NCBI GenBank assembly: GCA_002729695.1 | Contig: PBYQ01000032.1 | Span: 1 to 64,000 of the forward strand | Length of the DNA: 64,000 bases | From: Citromicrobium sp. | GTDB taxonomy: Bacteria > Pseudomonadota > Alphaproteobacteria > Sphingomonadales > Sphingomonadaceae | Direction: 5' to 3' | Made by a program: the position numbers and the translations under genes | Notes under the pieces: model-generated | Told to the model about the DNA's origin: nothing | Databases searched by the model: none | What the model saw: the letters and a program-made list of their open reading frames with translations, nothing else | Shown: positions 52,571 to 61,939 of the stretch, piece after piece | Layout of the letters: each line of letters opens with the position of its first letter | Position numbering within the stretch: position 1 is the stretch's first letter

Positions 52571-53761
52571 CTAGCGCACGAACAGGCTCGCGAGTTCGAC
52601 ATGTGTGGACCAGCGGAATTGCCCGACCGGGCGCAGCTCCGCGAGCCGGAAGCCCGCATCGGCCAGCCGCCGCGCATCGCGCGCCCAGCTTTGCGGATTG
52701 CAGCTGATATAGACCACGCGGCTGACAGAGCTCTGCGCAATCATGTCGATCTGATTGCGCGCACCCGCACGCGGGGGATCGAGCAGGATGTAATCGAATT
52801 TCGAGATTTCCTCCGCCGTCAGCGGATCGCGAAAAAGATCGCGATGCAGCGAATGAACCGGCTTGCCGTTGCTACGCGCCGCCGCCTGACACGCGAGATG
52901 CGCCGCCCTGTCGGCTTCCGCCGCCAGCACCTTGGCCGGTCCGGCAAGCGCGAAGGCAAAGGTGCCGAGCCCCGCGAACAGATCGGCGATCGTGCCCGCC
53001 CCGGCAGTCCATTCGCGCGCGGCGGACAACAAAGCCTCTTCGCCGTCCTGCGTCGGCTGAAGGAAAGCTCCGTGCGGGAAATCGACCGGCACACCGCCTA
53101 ACGTCACCGTCGCCGGTTGCGGTTCCCACACCGGTTCCGCGCCGAAGCCCTCGTCGATGGAGAGCCGGGCCAGCCCATTCTCGCGCGCGAAATCGAGCAA
53201 GGCTTCGGTCTGGGCGAGCCCGTCGGGTGCGGTGCCCTTGATCTGTGCCGCCACACCCTGATCGACCAGCGTCAGCTGGATATCGGCAGCCAGCCTGCCC
53301 TGCCAATGCCCGAGAAGACGCCGCAAGGGATCGACCAGCGCGAACAGCGCAGGGTGTAATACATGGCATTCGGCCATGTCGACGATCCGGTGCGATCCGC
53401 ACTCGCGAAAGCCGATCACCACCTTTGCGCCTGCGCGTTGCGCGTGAAGCGAGGCGCGGCGGCGGGTTTGCGGCGGCGAAAGATGCGGCAGCGCGAGCAC
53501 GCCCGGCTCCAGCCCCTGCGATTGTGCAGCAAAGGCGACGCGCTCACCAACGAATTGCGCAAGCATCGCGTCGTCGGCGTGCTGCAATTCGCAGCCACCG
53601 CATTGCGGGAAATGGCGGCACGGCGGGTCGATATGGTGGGGACCGGGCGTGATCGTGCCATCTGCGTCGACTGTGTCGCCGGGGACGGCGCCGGCCACGT
53701 GCCGACCGCTCTCGGTCAGGCCGTCGCCCTTGGCGGCGATGCGGGTTACAGTATCGCTCAT
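52571..53761 (-). CDS. RNA m5U methyltransferase, RlmD/TrmA family
   Basis: SAM-dependent 5-methyluridine methyltransferase. Iron-sulfur cysteines lie in PCRHFPQCGGCELQH, with another in AECHVLHP. Motif I is IADLFAGLGTFAFALAG and the Asp-Pro-Pro-Arg loop is ILLDPPRAGARN. The catalytic Cys is in VVYISCNPQSWARD. At 396 residues it is short, with a reduced TRAM-like N-terminus. Which rRNA or tRNA position it methylates cannot be told. The ATG overlaps the nnrD stop. Confidence 0.9.
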   Translation of the reverse strand: MSDTVTRIAAKGDGLTESGRHVAGAVPGDTVDADGTITPGPHHIDPPCRHFPQCGGCELQHADDAMLAQFVGERVAFAAQSQGLEPGVLALPHLSPPQTRRRASLHAQRAGAKVVIGFRECGSHRIVDMAECHVLHPALFALVDPLRRLLGHWQGRLAADIQLTLVDQGVAAQIKGTAPDGLAQTEALLDFARENGLARLSIDEGFGAEPVWEPQPATVTLGGVPVDFPHGAFLQPTQDGEEALLSAAREWTAGAGTIADLFAGLGTFAFALAGPAKVLAAEADRAAHLACQAAARSNGKPVHSLHRDLFRDPLTAEEISKFDYILLDPPRAGARNQIDMIAQSSVSRVVYISCNPQSWARDARRLADAGFRLAELRPVGQFRWSTHVELASLFVR

Positions 53762-55215
53762 ATCATGTCCGCCAGTGCTTGCTTGACCGCCTCGGCCAGC
53801 ATTCCCGCAGTGAACCCGGGCCCGGCGACACGCGCCGCACGGGAGTGCAGATGCACCGCCTCGCAGGTCGCGCGCATCAGGTCACTATCCGCTGCAAGGC
53901 GCGCAGCAGCTATCCCGGCGAGAACATCGCCCGATCCTGCGACAGAAAGCCAGCGCGATCCGGGCGGGAAGAAGCGCAGCTGCCCGTCGCAGGCCAGTTG
54001 CGTGTCGGGGCCCTTGGCAAGCACCGCGCAGCCGGACTCGTGCGAAAGCCGCGCCGCGCGATCCCATTTGGTATCGCCATCGACCGAGAAGGTTTCGCAC
54101 AGCGTCCCCAGTTCGCCCGCGTGCGGCGTCAGCAGGATGGGCGCGGTCCGGTCGGCGAGCATGTCCGGGCGCAACAGGTGCAGCGCATCGGCGTCCAGCA
54201 CCAGCGGCTTGCCGCAATCGAGTGCCGCCGCCAGCCTCTCGCGCGCATCGTCGCCGCGACCGAGCCCGGGCCCGACGAGCACGCAACCGATCCGTTTGTC
54301 GGACAGTGCATCATCCAATGGCGAGTCGTCGCGTACAAGATCGGGCGGGTGGCCCGGATGGTCGTGCGCGCTCATCCATTTGACATATCCCGCGCCCGCC
54401 AGCGCGGCAGCGCGCGATGCCAGCAACCCGGCACCGGGCATCGCACCACCGACCACCGCGACCAGCCCGCGGGTATATTTGTAAGCGCCGAAATCGGGAG
54501 CGGCGATGCGCTCATGCTCCGACAGCATTATGCTCGCACCCCGATCGGGCACACCGATCTCGACCAGGCGCGGCGCACCGATCTTCGCGAGCGAACCTCC
54601 GCCGAAATGCGCGGGTTTCCAAGCACCGAAGGCCAAAGTCAGATCGAAGCTCGGCAAATCTTCCGGCCCCTCCCCACTGTCGGAGTCGATTCCGCTGGGC
54701 ACATCGAGCGCCACCGAGCGCGTATGCGCATCATGGAGCGTACGGATAAGGGCGAGATGCTCGTCGGTCAGCGGGCGCGACAGGCCGATGCCGAACATCG
54801 CATCGACGAACACCGTTCCATGCTGGTTCTCGGCACGCTCCAACACCTCTTCATTGAACGTGTCTGCGGCGCGCCTGGCCAGATCGGTCTTCGGCGCAAT
54901 CGGGGCGACGACTTTCACGGGCAGGCCACGGGCGCGCAGGGCGGCCGCCGCGACATATCCGTCGCCGCCATTATGCCCTGGCCCGCACAGCACGGTCACC
55001 GGCCCACCGGCAGCAAGCCGCGCGATCCAGTCGGCCGCGCCCTGCCCGGCCTGGCTCATCAGCGTCCATTCCTCGACTCTTGCATCGAACAGCGCCGCCT
55101 CGGCAGCGCGCATTTGTTCGACGGTCAGGATCTGGAGCGGCGCGAGCGCCCCGTCATTGAAAGGAGACGGGGAATCGGTAGCGATTTGCGGCGATGGCGA
55201 TTTCGAGCGTGTCAC
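53758..55215 (-). CDS. nnrD: bifunctional NAD(P)H-hydrate epimerase / ADP-dependent dehydratase
   Basis: Repairs hydrated NAD(P)H. The N-terminal YjeF epimerase domain (about residues 30-230) contains LCGPGHNGGDGYVAA. The C-terminal dehydratase is ribokinase-like and has LVGPGLGRGDDAR, LTPHAGELGTL and SGSGDVLAGIAAARLA. At 485 residues it is the normal fusion length. The start is uncertain: GTG at 55215 overlaps the upstream gene by 62 bases and gives an unconserved 29-residue leader, whereas ATG at 55113 would trim part of the domain. Confidence 0.93.
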   Translation of the reverse strand: MTRSKSPSPQIATDSPSPFNDGALAPLQILTVEQMRAAEAALFDARVEEWTLMSQAGQGAADWIARLAAGGPVTVLCGPGHNGGDGYVAAAALRARGLPVKVVAPIAPKTDLARRAADTFNEEVLERAENQHGTVFVDAMFGIGLSRPLTDEHLALIRTLHDAHTRSVALDVPSGIDSDSGEGPEDLPSFDLTLAFGAWKPAHFGGGSLAKIGAPRLVEIGVPDRGASIMLSEHERIAAPDFGAYKYTRGLVAVVGGAMPGAGLLASRAAALAGAGYVKWMSAHDHPGHPPDLVRDDSPLDDALSDKRIGCVLVGPGLGRGDDARERLAAALDCGKPLVLDADALHLLRPDMLADRTAPILLTPHAGELGTLCETFSVDGDTKWDRAARLSHESGCAVLAKGPDTQLACDGQLRFFPPGSRWLSVAGSGDVLAGIAAARLAADSDLMRATCEAVHLHSRAARVAGPGFTAGMLAEAVKQALADMI

Positions 55216-55600
55216 CCTTGAGCGTTTGCGTCACCGCGTCCGCGCCTGCAACCGCTGCGAGGCCGGAACCGTCCGCCAATTGCTCGAACCGGCGGAAACC
55301 GCCGTCGGGATGGAACACGGTCAGCAGGCTCACGCCTTCGACTTCGACCCGCTCGACCGAACAGGTGCTGTCGAAGGTGGTCGATCCGGTGAGCGCGCAG
55401 GCGATTGTCGTGCTTTTCAGCGGCGGCAGACCCGAGCCGCCGGTTCCATCGGTGCCGGAAGGCGGGGTGAAGGTGCCCGGTGGATCGCCCGCATTGCCGC
55501 CCCCCGCGCCCGCGACAACGTCGCCTCCGCAAGTGACGAGCAATACGGCGATCCCGGCCACGCAGAGTGCAGCAGCAATTCGCATCCACATGACCTTCAA
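55154..55600 (-). CDS. small exported lipoprotein-like protein
   Basis: The 148-residue product has an N-terminal hydrophobic signal with a lipobox-like VLLVTCGG (Cys near residue 24). A Gly/Pro/Thr-rich linker follows (about residues 28-60) and then a small beta-rich domain with two cysteines. I recognise no family. It overlaps the nnrD start by 62 bases. Confidence 0.6.
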   Translation of the reverse strand: MKVMWMRIAAALCVAGIAVLLVTCGGDVVAGAGGGNAGDPPGTFTPPSGTDGTGGSGLPPLKSTTIACALTGSTTFDSTCSVERVEVEGVSLLTVFHPDGGFRRFEQLADGSGLAAVAGADAVTQTLKGDTLEIAIAANRYRFPVSFQ

Positions 55601-55651
55601 ACGTCTCCTGCAACCCGGAGAGCGATGAGCTTTAGACGCAAAAGGTAATCA

Positions 55652-56392
55652 TCAGGTTTCCGGCGTTGCGGAGAGCGCCGCCTGCACCTGCTGCGCGACC
55701 TGCGCGATCCGGTCGGCCCACACGGCCTGGTGGCTCTTGCGCGAGACCAGATCCTGCCGCAGCTCGATGGTCAGATAGGGGATGCCGTTGGCTTCGGCAT
55801 GGCGGTCCATCGTCGCGTTGAGCTGCTTGCCCGAATAGGGCTGATTATCGCCGACGGTGAAACCCATGCCTTCGAACAGGTCTATCGCGATGCGCGCTGC
55901 GCGATCGTCCTGATTGTACAGCAGTCCCACATCCCACGGGCGTTGTTCGCCGGTGGACCCCATGACGGGCGTGAAGCTGTGAATCGCGAGGATCAGCGAT
56001 GGCTGCGCCTCGGCCACCATCTGCGCGAAAGCTTCGTGATAGGGCCGATGATACGCCGCGATCCTCCGCTCGATATCGGCACCGATATTGCCGGGAATCG
56101 TATGTCCGTCGCTGCTGGTCACGACGAGGCCCATGTCGCCCTCGTTGCGGTGAAGGTCAATCACGAGGCGGCTGACATTGGCCAGATGCGCGGCGATCCC
56201 GTGCTGGCGGGCAAGCCGCACGGTCACGCCCGCCGTGCCGATATCGATCGCGATGTGCTGCTCCATCAGATCGGGCGCGATGCCCAGATCGATGCTGTCG
56301 GGTACGAAATTGCTCGCATGGTCGGCGACCGCGATAATGCCGCCGCGCTGGGGTGTGCCGATCCGGATGAAGGGGGAATGCCGTTCGCTCAT
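55652..56392 (-). CDS. N-formylglutamate amidohydrolase family protein
   Basis: The 246-residue protein resembles the HutG/N-formylglutamate amidohydrolase group. ADHASNFVP, a DLHRNEGDM segment, LAIHSFTPVMGS, and a late YLTIELRQDLV provide the metal and catalytic residues. No histidine-degradation gene lies beside it, so the substrate may differ. It is one of three consecutive genes (this, ispE, OmpA-like) on the minus strand. Confidence 0.85.
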   Translation of the reverse strand: MSERHSPFIRIGTPQRGGIIAVADHASNFVPDSIDLGIAPDLMEQHIAIDIGTAGVTVRLARQHGIAAHLANVSRLVIDLHRNEGDMGLVVTSSDGHTIPGNIGADIERRIAAYHRPYHEAFAQMVAEAQPSLILAIHSFTPVMGSTGEQRPWDVGLLYNQDDRAARIAIDLFEGMGFTVGDNQPYSGKQLNATMDRHAEANGIPYLTIELRQDLVSRKSHQAVWADRIAQVAQQVQAALSATPET

Positions 56393-56397
56393 GCGCC

Positions 56398-57213
56398 CTA
56401 TCTAAGGGCGGTTGCCATCTGCCACCACCCCGGGTGCGACCGAGCGATCGCGCGCGCCGCAGAATCGCGGGCTTCGAGGCTGTGATACAGCGCGAAGCAG
56501 GTCGCGCCGGAGCCCGACATGCGCGCGAGTATCGGCGCCGTGGCGCGCAATTCGGCAAGCACATCGGCGATCACCGGGCAGATCGAGATGGCCGGCGCTT
56601 CGAGGTCGTTGCGGCCTTTGATGGCGATATCGGAGGCCGAACCATCTGGCAGCGGCCCGCGATCCTCCCCGTCCCACGCCTTGAAAACCGGCCCGGTGCT
56701 GAGCGCGACGCGCGGATTGACCAGCAGCACGGGCGTGCCCGCAAGATCGTTCTCCAGCGGCGCAAGCTCCTCCCCCACCCCGCGCCCGATCGCCATTTCG
56801 GAGCGGACGCAGGCGGGCACATCCGCGCCGAGTTCCAGCGCGCGCGCCTGCCAGTCGTCTGGCAGGCCGTGCGTTTTCTCGACCAGCCGGAACGCCGCGC
56901 CAGCATCCGCCGAGCCCCCGCCCAGCCCCGCCGCGACGGGCAGGTTCTTTTCGAGAGTGATGGAGAGGCCGTCCGGATGCGGCAGAGCGGCCAAGGCGCG
57001 CGCGACGAGGTTGTCGCCGGGGTCGCCCACGTTGCTCGCAAACTCGCCCAGCACGCGCACATCGTCGCGCTCGGCACTTTGCGCGCTCAAAACATCGCCA
57101 TGCTCGCAGAAGGCGAACAGCGTCTCCAGCTCATGATACCCGTCCTCGCGCCGTGCACGGACATGCAGCGCAAGGTTGAGCTTAGCGTAAGCGGTTTCGC
57201 GGACGTGCGTCAC
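56398..57213 (-). CDS. ispE: 4-diphosphocytidyl-2-C-methyl-D-erythritol kinase
   Basis: GHMP kinase of the MEP isoprenoid pathway, phosphorylating CDP-methylerythritol. At 271 residues it has the usual AYAKLNLALHV N-terminus with the key Lys and the ATP loop PVAAGLGGGSADAGAA. The C-terminal MSGSGATCFALY forms the third GHMP motif. GTG at 57213 overlaps the OmpA-like stop as GTGA, so the essential ispE is translationally coupled to that gene. Confidence 0.95.
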   Translation of the reverse strand: MTHVRETAYAKLNLALHVRARREDGYHELETLFAFCEHGDVLSAQSAERDDVRVLGEFASNVGDPGDNLVARALAALPHPDGLSITLEKNLPVAAGLGGGSADAGAAFRLVEKTHGLPDDWQARALELGADVPACVRSEMAIGRGVGEELAPLENDLAGTPVLLVNPRVALSTGPVFKAWDGEDRGPLPDGSASDIAIKGRNDLEAPAISICPVIADVLAELRATAPILARMSGSGATCFALYHSLEARDSAARAIARSHPGWWQMATALR

Positions 57214-57644
57214 TGCGGCGAAGTTACGTCTCGCGAGTTCGACAGCATGATTTCGACCCTGCGATTTTGCGGTTCGGGCCGCGAAGAGCGAACCGGGATC
57301 CTTGGCTTCGATGATCCGAATGATTGCATTTCAATGTCGTCGTCTGGGATTCCGTGTGCCACCAGGTACGCGCGAACCGTGCGTGCCCTTTTCATCGCGA
57401 CAGAAGCATTCTCAAACCCGTCAGAGTGACCTGCGATGAATGTCAGCCCATAGCCGCAATTGGCTGCAGATTCCGAAACGTTATCAAGGACGTCCTGTCC
57501 GCTTTTATCGACATAAGCCTCGCCCTCATCAAAAAATATGATGTACGGCCCTGCATTGCACGAGATCGCATGAGCGCCTGAAATAGGCCCTGTCGACAAT
57601 GCGATTGCGCTTACCAAAAGGGCAATCGGTGTCCTCTTTACCAT
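57210..57644 (-). CDS. small exported OmpA C-terminal domain protein
   Basis: Signal peptide MVKRTPIALLVSAIALSTGPISGAHA, then a single OmpA-type peptidoglycan-binding domain. IFFDEGEAYVDKSGQDVLD gives the first strand and MKRARTVRAYLVAHGIPDDD the helix. QNRRVEIML gives the NxxRVE-type diaminopimelate-binding Arg. There is no membrane barrel or lipobox. At 144 residues it is periplasmic. Coupling to ispE may be incidental. Confidence 0.85.
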   Translation of the reverse strand: MVKRTPIALLVSAIALSTGPISGAHAISCNAGPYIIFFDEGEAYVDKSGQDVLDNVSESAANCGYGLTFIAGHSDGFENASVAMKRARTVRAYLVAHGIPDDDIEMQSFGSSKPRIPVRSSRPEPQNRRVEIMLSNSRDVTSPQ

Positions 57645-57657
57645 CACATGCTCACTA

Positions 57658-59304
57658 TCACATATTCGGATAGTTCGGCCCGCCACCGCCTTCCGGCACG
57701 GTCCAGATGATGTTCTGGTTCGGGTCCTTGATGTCGCAGGTTTTGCAGTGGACGCAGTTCTGGCCGTTGATGACGTAGGTCATCTCGCCCGTATCCTCGT
57801 CCTCGACCCATTCGTAGACGCCTGCGGGGCAGTAGCGTTGCGAGAGGCCGGCGTAGACGCCCAGCTCGCTTTCCTTCTGCAGTTCCATGTCCTTCACCTT
57901 CAGGTGCGTGGGCTGGTCCTCCGCGTGGTTGGTGAAGCTGTAGGCGACGCTGGTCAGGCGGTCGAAGCTGATCACGCCGTCGGGCTTAGGATAGATGATC
58001 GGGTCGAACAGGTCGGCGCGCTTGGTGTGCGTGTAGTCAGGCGTGTGCTTCAGCGTGAAGGGCAACCCGATCTTGAGCGTGCGCATCCACATGTCGATGC
58101 CCGCCAGCACGGTGCCGAAATCGCCGCCCAGCTTCGCGATCGCGGGCTGCGCGTTCTTCACCTTCTTGAGCTCGGTCGCGATCCAGCTTTCGCGCAGGTT
58201 CTCTTCGTAATCGTCGAGCTGGGTGTGCTCCTTGCCCGCTGCAATCGCCGACGCCACGCTTTCCGCGGCCAGCATACCGCTCTTCATCGCGGTGTGGCTG
58301 CCCTTGATCCGGGGCACGTTGACGAAGCCTGCCGAGCAACCGATCAGCGCGCCGCCAGGGAACGCCAGCTGCGGCACGCTCTGCCAGCCGCCTTCGTTGA
58401 TCACGCGCGCGCCATAGGCCACGCGCTTCCCGCCCTCGATAATGTCGAGAATATCGGGATGGTGCTTCCAGCGCTGGAATTCGTGATAGGGCGACAGGTA
58501 CGGGTTGGCGTAGTCGAGCGCGGTCACGAAGCCGAGCGCGACCTGGTTGTCGCCGATGTGGTAGAGGAAGCCGCCGCCCCAGCTGTCGTTATCGAGCGGC
58601 CACCCTTGCGTGTGGATCACCCGGCCCGGCACGTGCTTCTTGGGGTCGATTTCCCACAATTCCTTGATGCCCAGGCCATAGGTCTGTGGCTGGCAGTCCT
58701 TCTCCAGATCGAACTTCGCCTTGAGCTGCTTGGTCAGGCTGCCGCGCGCGCCCTCTGCGAAAAGGGTGTACTTGGCGTGGATTTCCATCCCCGGCTGGAA
58801 ATCGGGCTTTTGCGAACCATCCGCCGCGATGCCCATGTCCTGCGTGATCACGCCCGCGACCGACCCGTCGTCGCCGTAGATCACTTCGGCGGCGGGGAAG
58901 CCGGGGAACACCATGACGCCGAGCCCTTCGGCCTGCTCGCCCAGCCAGCGGGTCAGGTTGGCGAGGCTGCCGGTGTAGTTGCCCTTGTTGCTCATCAGCG
59001 GGGGCATGAAAGCGTGCGGCATGGGGAACTTGCCGTTCTTGCGCAGCACCCAGTGCCAGTTGTCGGTCACCGGGACTTCGCCAATCGGGCAGTCCATGTC
59101 CTTCCAGTCGGGGAACAGCTCGTTCAGCGCCTTGGGATCGTGGACGACGCCCGAAAGGATGTGCGCCCCGATCTCGGATCCCTTTTCGAGGACGACGACC
59201 TCAAGCTCTTCATTGATCTGCTTGAGACGGATGGCTGCGGAGAGCCCGGCGGGGCCGGCGCCGACAATCAGCACGTCGCAGGGCATGGATTCGCGTTCGA
59301 TCAT
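57658..59304 (-). CDS. electron-transfer flavoprotein:ubiquinone oxidoreductase
   Basis: Membrane-associated FAD and [4Fe-4S] enzyme passing electrons from fatty-acid and amino-acid oxidation to ubiquinone. The FAD motif is VLIVGAGPAGLSAAIRL (residue about 10). The cluster cysteines are in YCPAGVYEW and QNCVHCKTCDIKDP near the C-terminus. At 548 residues it is normal. The stop lies 13 bases upstream of the OmpA-like start. It is divergent from the glycosylase-like gene. Confidence 0.96.
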   Translation of the reverse strand: MIERESMPCDVLIVGAGPAGLSAAIRLKQINEELEVVVLEKGSEIGAHILSGVVHDPKALNELFPDWKDMDCPIGEVPVTDNWHWVLRKNGKFPMPHAFMPPLMSNKGNYTGSLANLTRWLGEQAEGLGVMVFPGFPAAEVIYGDDGSVAGVITQDMGIAADGSQKPDFQPGMEIHAKYTLFAEGARGSLTKQLKAKFDLEKDCQPQTYGLGIKELWEIDPKKHVPGRVIHTQGWPLDNDSWGGGFLYHIGDNQVALGFVTALDYANPYLSPYHEFQRWKHHPDILDIIEGGKRVAYGARVINEGGWQSVPQLAFPGGALIGCSAGFVNVPRIKGSHTAMKSGMLAAESVASAIAAGKEHTQLDDYEENLRESWIATELKKVKNAQPAIAKLGGDFGTVLAGIDMWMRTLKIGLPFTLKHTPDYTHTKRADLFDPIIYPKPDGVISFDRLTSVAYSFTNHAEDQPTHLKVKDMELQKESELGVYAGLSQRYCPAGVYEWVEDEDTGEMTYVINGQNCVHCKTCDIKDPNQNIIWTVPEGGGGPNYPNM

Positions 59305-59389
59305 ATCTTCCTCGCAGCTCTTTTCGGGCCGAAATTACGTTGGTTACGGCTTGATTGCCCGCGCGCCACAGGTCAAGACCTAGCGCGCA

Positions 59390-60184
59390 ATGGTCGACCA
59401 TACTTCCCACGCCCAAGAGATGCGCGACGCCTTCGTCGCGAGCATGGAGTGGTGGGAAGTCGCCGGGGTCGGCGAACACGTGGAAGACGCGCCGGGCGCG
59501 TGGCTGCGCAGCCGCGATGCCAAGCCCGAAGAGGCCGCCGTCGTAGCGGAAAAGCCCGCAGCGCAAGCACCGCCCCAGCCGCCTAAACGCAATGCGGTTT
59601 CGCGGTTCATCGCGGCGGACGATGCGGGCAACTACCCCGGCGATCCTGGCTCGTGGCCCGATGACCTCGAAGCGTTCCAAAAATGGTGGATGGAAAGCGA
59701 TGCGGTCGATCCGCCCGGTTCCTACCCCCGCGTCGCTCCGCTGGGTTCGGTGGCGGCGAAGGCCATGATCGTGCTCGACCAGCCCGAGGGCGAAGCCCTG
59801 CTGGCAGGCCCCGCCAGCACGCTTGCAGCCAACATGCTGCGCGCGATGGGTTTCGCGGAGGACCAACGCTATCTGGCCAGCATCCTGCCGCGCCATGCCC
59901 TGCGGCCCGACTGGGAGGCCCTCGGCACGGCAGGCTATGGCAAACTGCTGCTCCACCATATCGCGCTTGCTCGGCCGGAGCGTGTAATTGCATGCGGCGA
60001 ACGCGTCTGGTCGCTGCTGGCGCACGAGACGGCGCAGGAGCCGCGCGCGTTAACCACTATCCCACTAGATTCCGCTAACATTCCGGTCTTCGCGATACCG
60101 GACCTGCCCACCATGCGGCGCAGTCCCCGGGCCCGCGCACAGACATGGAACCGATGGCTCGACTGGAGCGACAGCCCCCGATGA
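59390..60184 (+). CDS. uracil-DNA glycosylase-like protein, degenerate
   Basis: The 264-residue protein has a UDG-superfamily outline in its second half. VAPLGSVAAKAMIVLDQPE occupies the active-site strand, GPASTLAANMLRAMGF the helix, and RPERVIACGERVWSLLAHE the later strand-helix. The GExPG catalytic motif and the iron-sulfur cysteines of family 4/5 are missing. The N-terminal half is a charged Pro/Ala-rich linker. Activity is doubtful. Its stop overlaps the transglycosylase start (ATGA). Confidence 0.65.
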   Translation: MVDHTSHAQEMRDAFVASMEWWEVAGVGEHVEDAPGAWLRSRDAKPEEAAVVAEKPAAQAPPQPPKRNAVSRFIAADDAGNYPGDPGSWPDDLEAFQKWWMESDAVDPPGSYPRVAPLGSVAAKAMIVLDQPEGEALLAGPASTLAANMLRAMGFAEDQRYLASILPRHALRPDWEALGTAGYGKLLLHHIALARPERVIACGERVWSLLAHETAQEPRALTTIPLDSANIPVFAIPDLPTMRRSPRARAQTWNRWLDWSDSPR

Positions 60185-61929
60185 AACGACTCCTCCTGCC
60201 CCTCGCCGCGACGCTGACCGCTCTGGCCGGCGGCAGCCCCGTGATGGCCCAGCAAACCGCAGCGGACTATTTCCGCGAGCGTGCTGCCAATCCCAACTTG
60301 CCCGCAGTCCTCTCCAGCGGCGATCGTGCGTTTTACGCCAAGGTGTTCGACGCGCTCGACGCAGGCGACTGGAGCACGGTCGACAGCCTGCTGGCGCAGC
60401 GGCCCGACGAACCGCTCAAGCTGGTGGCGCAGGCCGAATATTACCTCGACGCAAACAGTCCCCGCATCGAACTTCCTGCGCTGCAGGCGTGGCTCGCCAA
60501 GGGCAGCCGCCTGCCGCAAGCGCAGCAGATCACCGATCTCGCGTCCAAGCGCGGGCTGATGAGCGCGCCCTACCTGCCACCCGAACAGAGCTTCCTGCCG
60601 CAGGGCTATGCCAGCAAGCGCATCCTGCCGCGCGATACCGACGACGGCACGATGCCGGGCGACATCAAGGTGGCGATCCTCGACAAGATCAGCAACGACG
60701 ACCCCGACGGCGCGCGCCTGCTGCTCGACGGGGTGGATGCCGGGCTCAGCAGCGAAGCGCGGGCCGAATGGCGCCGCCGCGTCGCGTGGAGCTATTACAT
60801 CGAGAACAACGACGCCGCCGCGCTCGCGATGGCGCGCACGGTGCGCGATGGCAGCGGGCCGTGGGTGCCCGAAGGCGACTGGGTAGTCGGCATCTCCGCC
60901 TGGCGGATGGGCGACTGCGCAACCGCCGCCGACGGTTTCGACCGCGCCGCCGCCACCGCGATCAATCCCGAGCTTTCGGCGGCCGCATACTACTGGGCCA
61001 GCCGATCCTATGTGCGCTGCCGCGAGCCCGAGAAGGCGGCGGAAAAGCTGCGCGGCGCGGCGATGATGGACGAGACGCTGTATGGCATGCTCGCCCGCGA
61101 ACAGCTGGGCGAGGCCATGCCGCGCGCGGGCCAGACGCCCGATCTCGACGCGCGCGACTGGCAACAGCTGAGCGGAGAAGAGAACGTGCGCGTTGCGGTC
61201 GCGCTGGCAGAGCTGGGCCGCGACGATCTGGCCGACGAAGTGCTGCGGCACCAGGCGCGGATCGGCGACCCTTCGGAATTCACCGCGCTTTCCCGGCTAG
61301 CGCGCGAGCTTGGCCTGCCCTCCACCCAGCTGTGGATGGCGCACAACGCGCCGCGTGGCGGCACGCCCGATCCGGCGCTGCGCTTCCCGGTCGCCCGCTG
61401 GGCCCCGGTCAATGGCTGGCAGGTCGACCCGGCGCTCGCCTTCGCGCACACTCTGCAGGAATCGAACTTCCGCGCCAAGGTGGTCAGCCCGGCAGGTGCG
61501 CGCGGCCTCATGCAGATCATGCCCGCCGCCGCGCAGGACCATGCGCGCGCGATCGGTGTCAGCGGCAATGCGCGCGATCTGTCGCACCCCGACATCAACC
61601 TCGCCTTCGGTCAGCGGCACCTGCAGATGCTGCGCGATCATCCCGCGACGCAGGGCAAGCTGCCCAAGATCATGGCGGCCTATAACGCCGGCCTGACCCC
61701 GGTGGGCCGCTGGAACACCGAGGTCCGCGACCAGGACGACCCGCTGCTCTACATGGAATCGATCCCCTATTGGGAAACGCGCGGCTATGTCGCGATCGTC
61801 ACGCGCAACTACTGGATGTACGAGCGGCAGGCCGCGGCGCCCTCGCCCAGCAGGCAGGCGCTGGCGATGAACCGCTGGCCCGCCTTCCCCGAAGCGAAGC
61901 CTTCCAACCCGCGCTTCACGAGCCGGTAA
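60181..61929 (+). CDS. soluble lytic murein transglycosylase
   Basis: Periplasmic enzyme cleaving glycan strands with 1,6-anhydro formation. The signal peptide is at residues 1-24. A superhelical Ala-rich U/L region follows to about residue 410. The SLT catalytic domain has Glu427 in TLQESNF, GARGLMQIMP, and AYNAG near residue 500. At 582 residues it matches Slt70-like proteins. I chose the ATG at 60181, which starts the signal peptide and overlaps the upstream stop. Confidence 0.93.
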   Translation: MKRLLLPLAATLTALAGGSPVMAQQTAADYFRERAANPNLPAVLSSGDRAFYAKVFDALDAGDWSTVDSLLAQRPDEPLKLVAQAEYYLDANSPRIELPALQAWLAKGSRLPQAQQITDLASKRGLMSAPYLPPEQSFLPQGYASKRILPRDTDDGTMPGDIKVAILDKISNDDPDGARLLLDGVDAGLSSEARAEWRRRVAWSYYIENNDAAALAMARTVRDGSGPWVPEGDWVVGISAWRMGDCATAADGFDRAAATAINPELSAAAYYWASRSYVRCREPEKAAEKLRGAAMMDETLYGMLAREQLGEAMPRAGQTPDLDARDWQQLSGEENVRVAVALAELGRDDLADEVLRHQARIGDPSEFTALSRLARELGLPSTQLWMAHNAPRGGTPDPALRFPVARWAPVNGWQVDPALAFAHTLQESNFRAKVVSPAGARGLMQIMPAAAQDHARAIGVSGNARDLSHPDINLAFGQRHLQMLRDHPATQGKLPKIMAAYNAGLTPVGRWNTEVRDQDDPLLYMESIPYWETRGYVAIVTRNYWMYERQAAAPSPSRQALAMNRWPAFPEAKPSNPRFTSR

Positions 61930-61939
61930 GGGGCCACTG

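Noticed and set aside
55154..55600. PEP-CTERM substrate candidate near the XrtA locus
   Set aside because: The small exported protein has no Pro-Glu-Pro motif, terminal helix or basic tail; its C-terminus is a strand ending in Gln.
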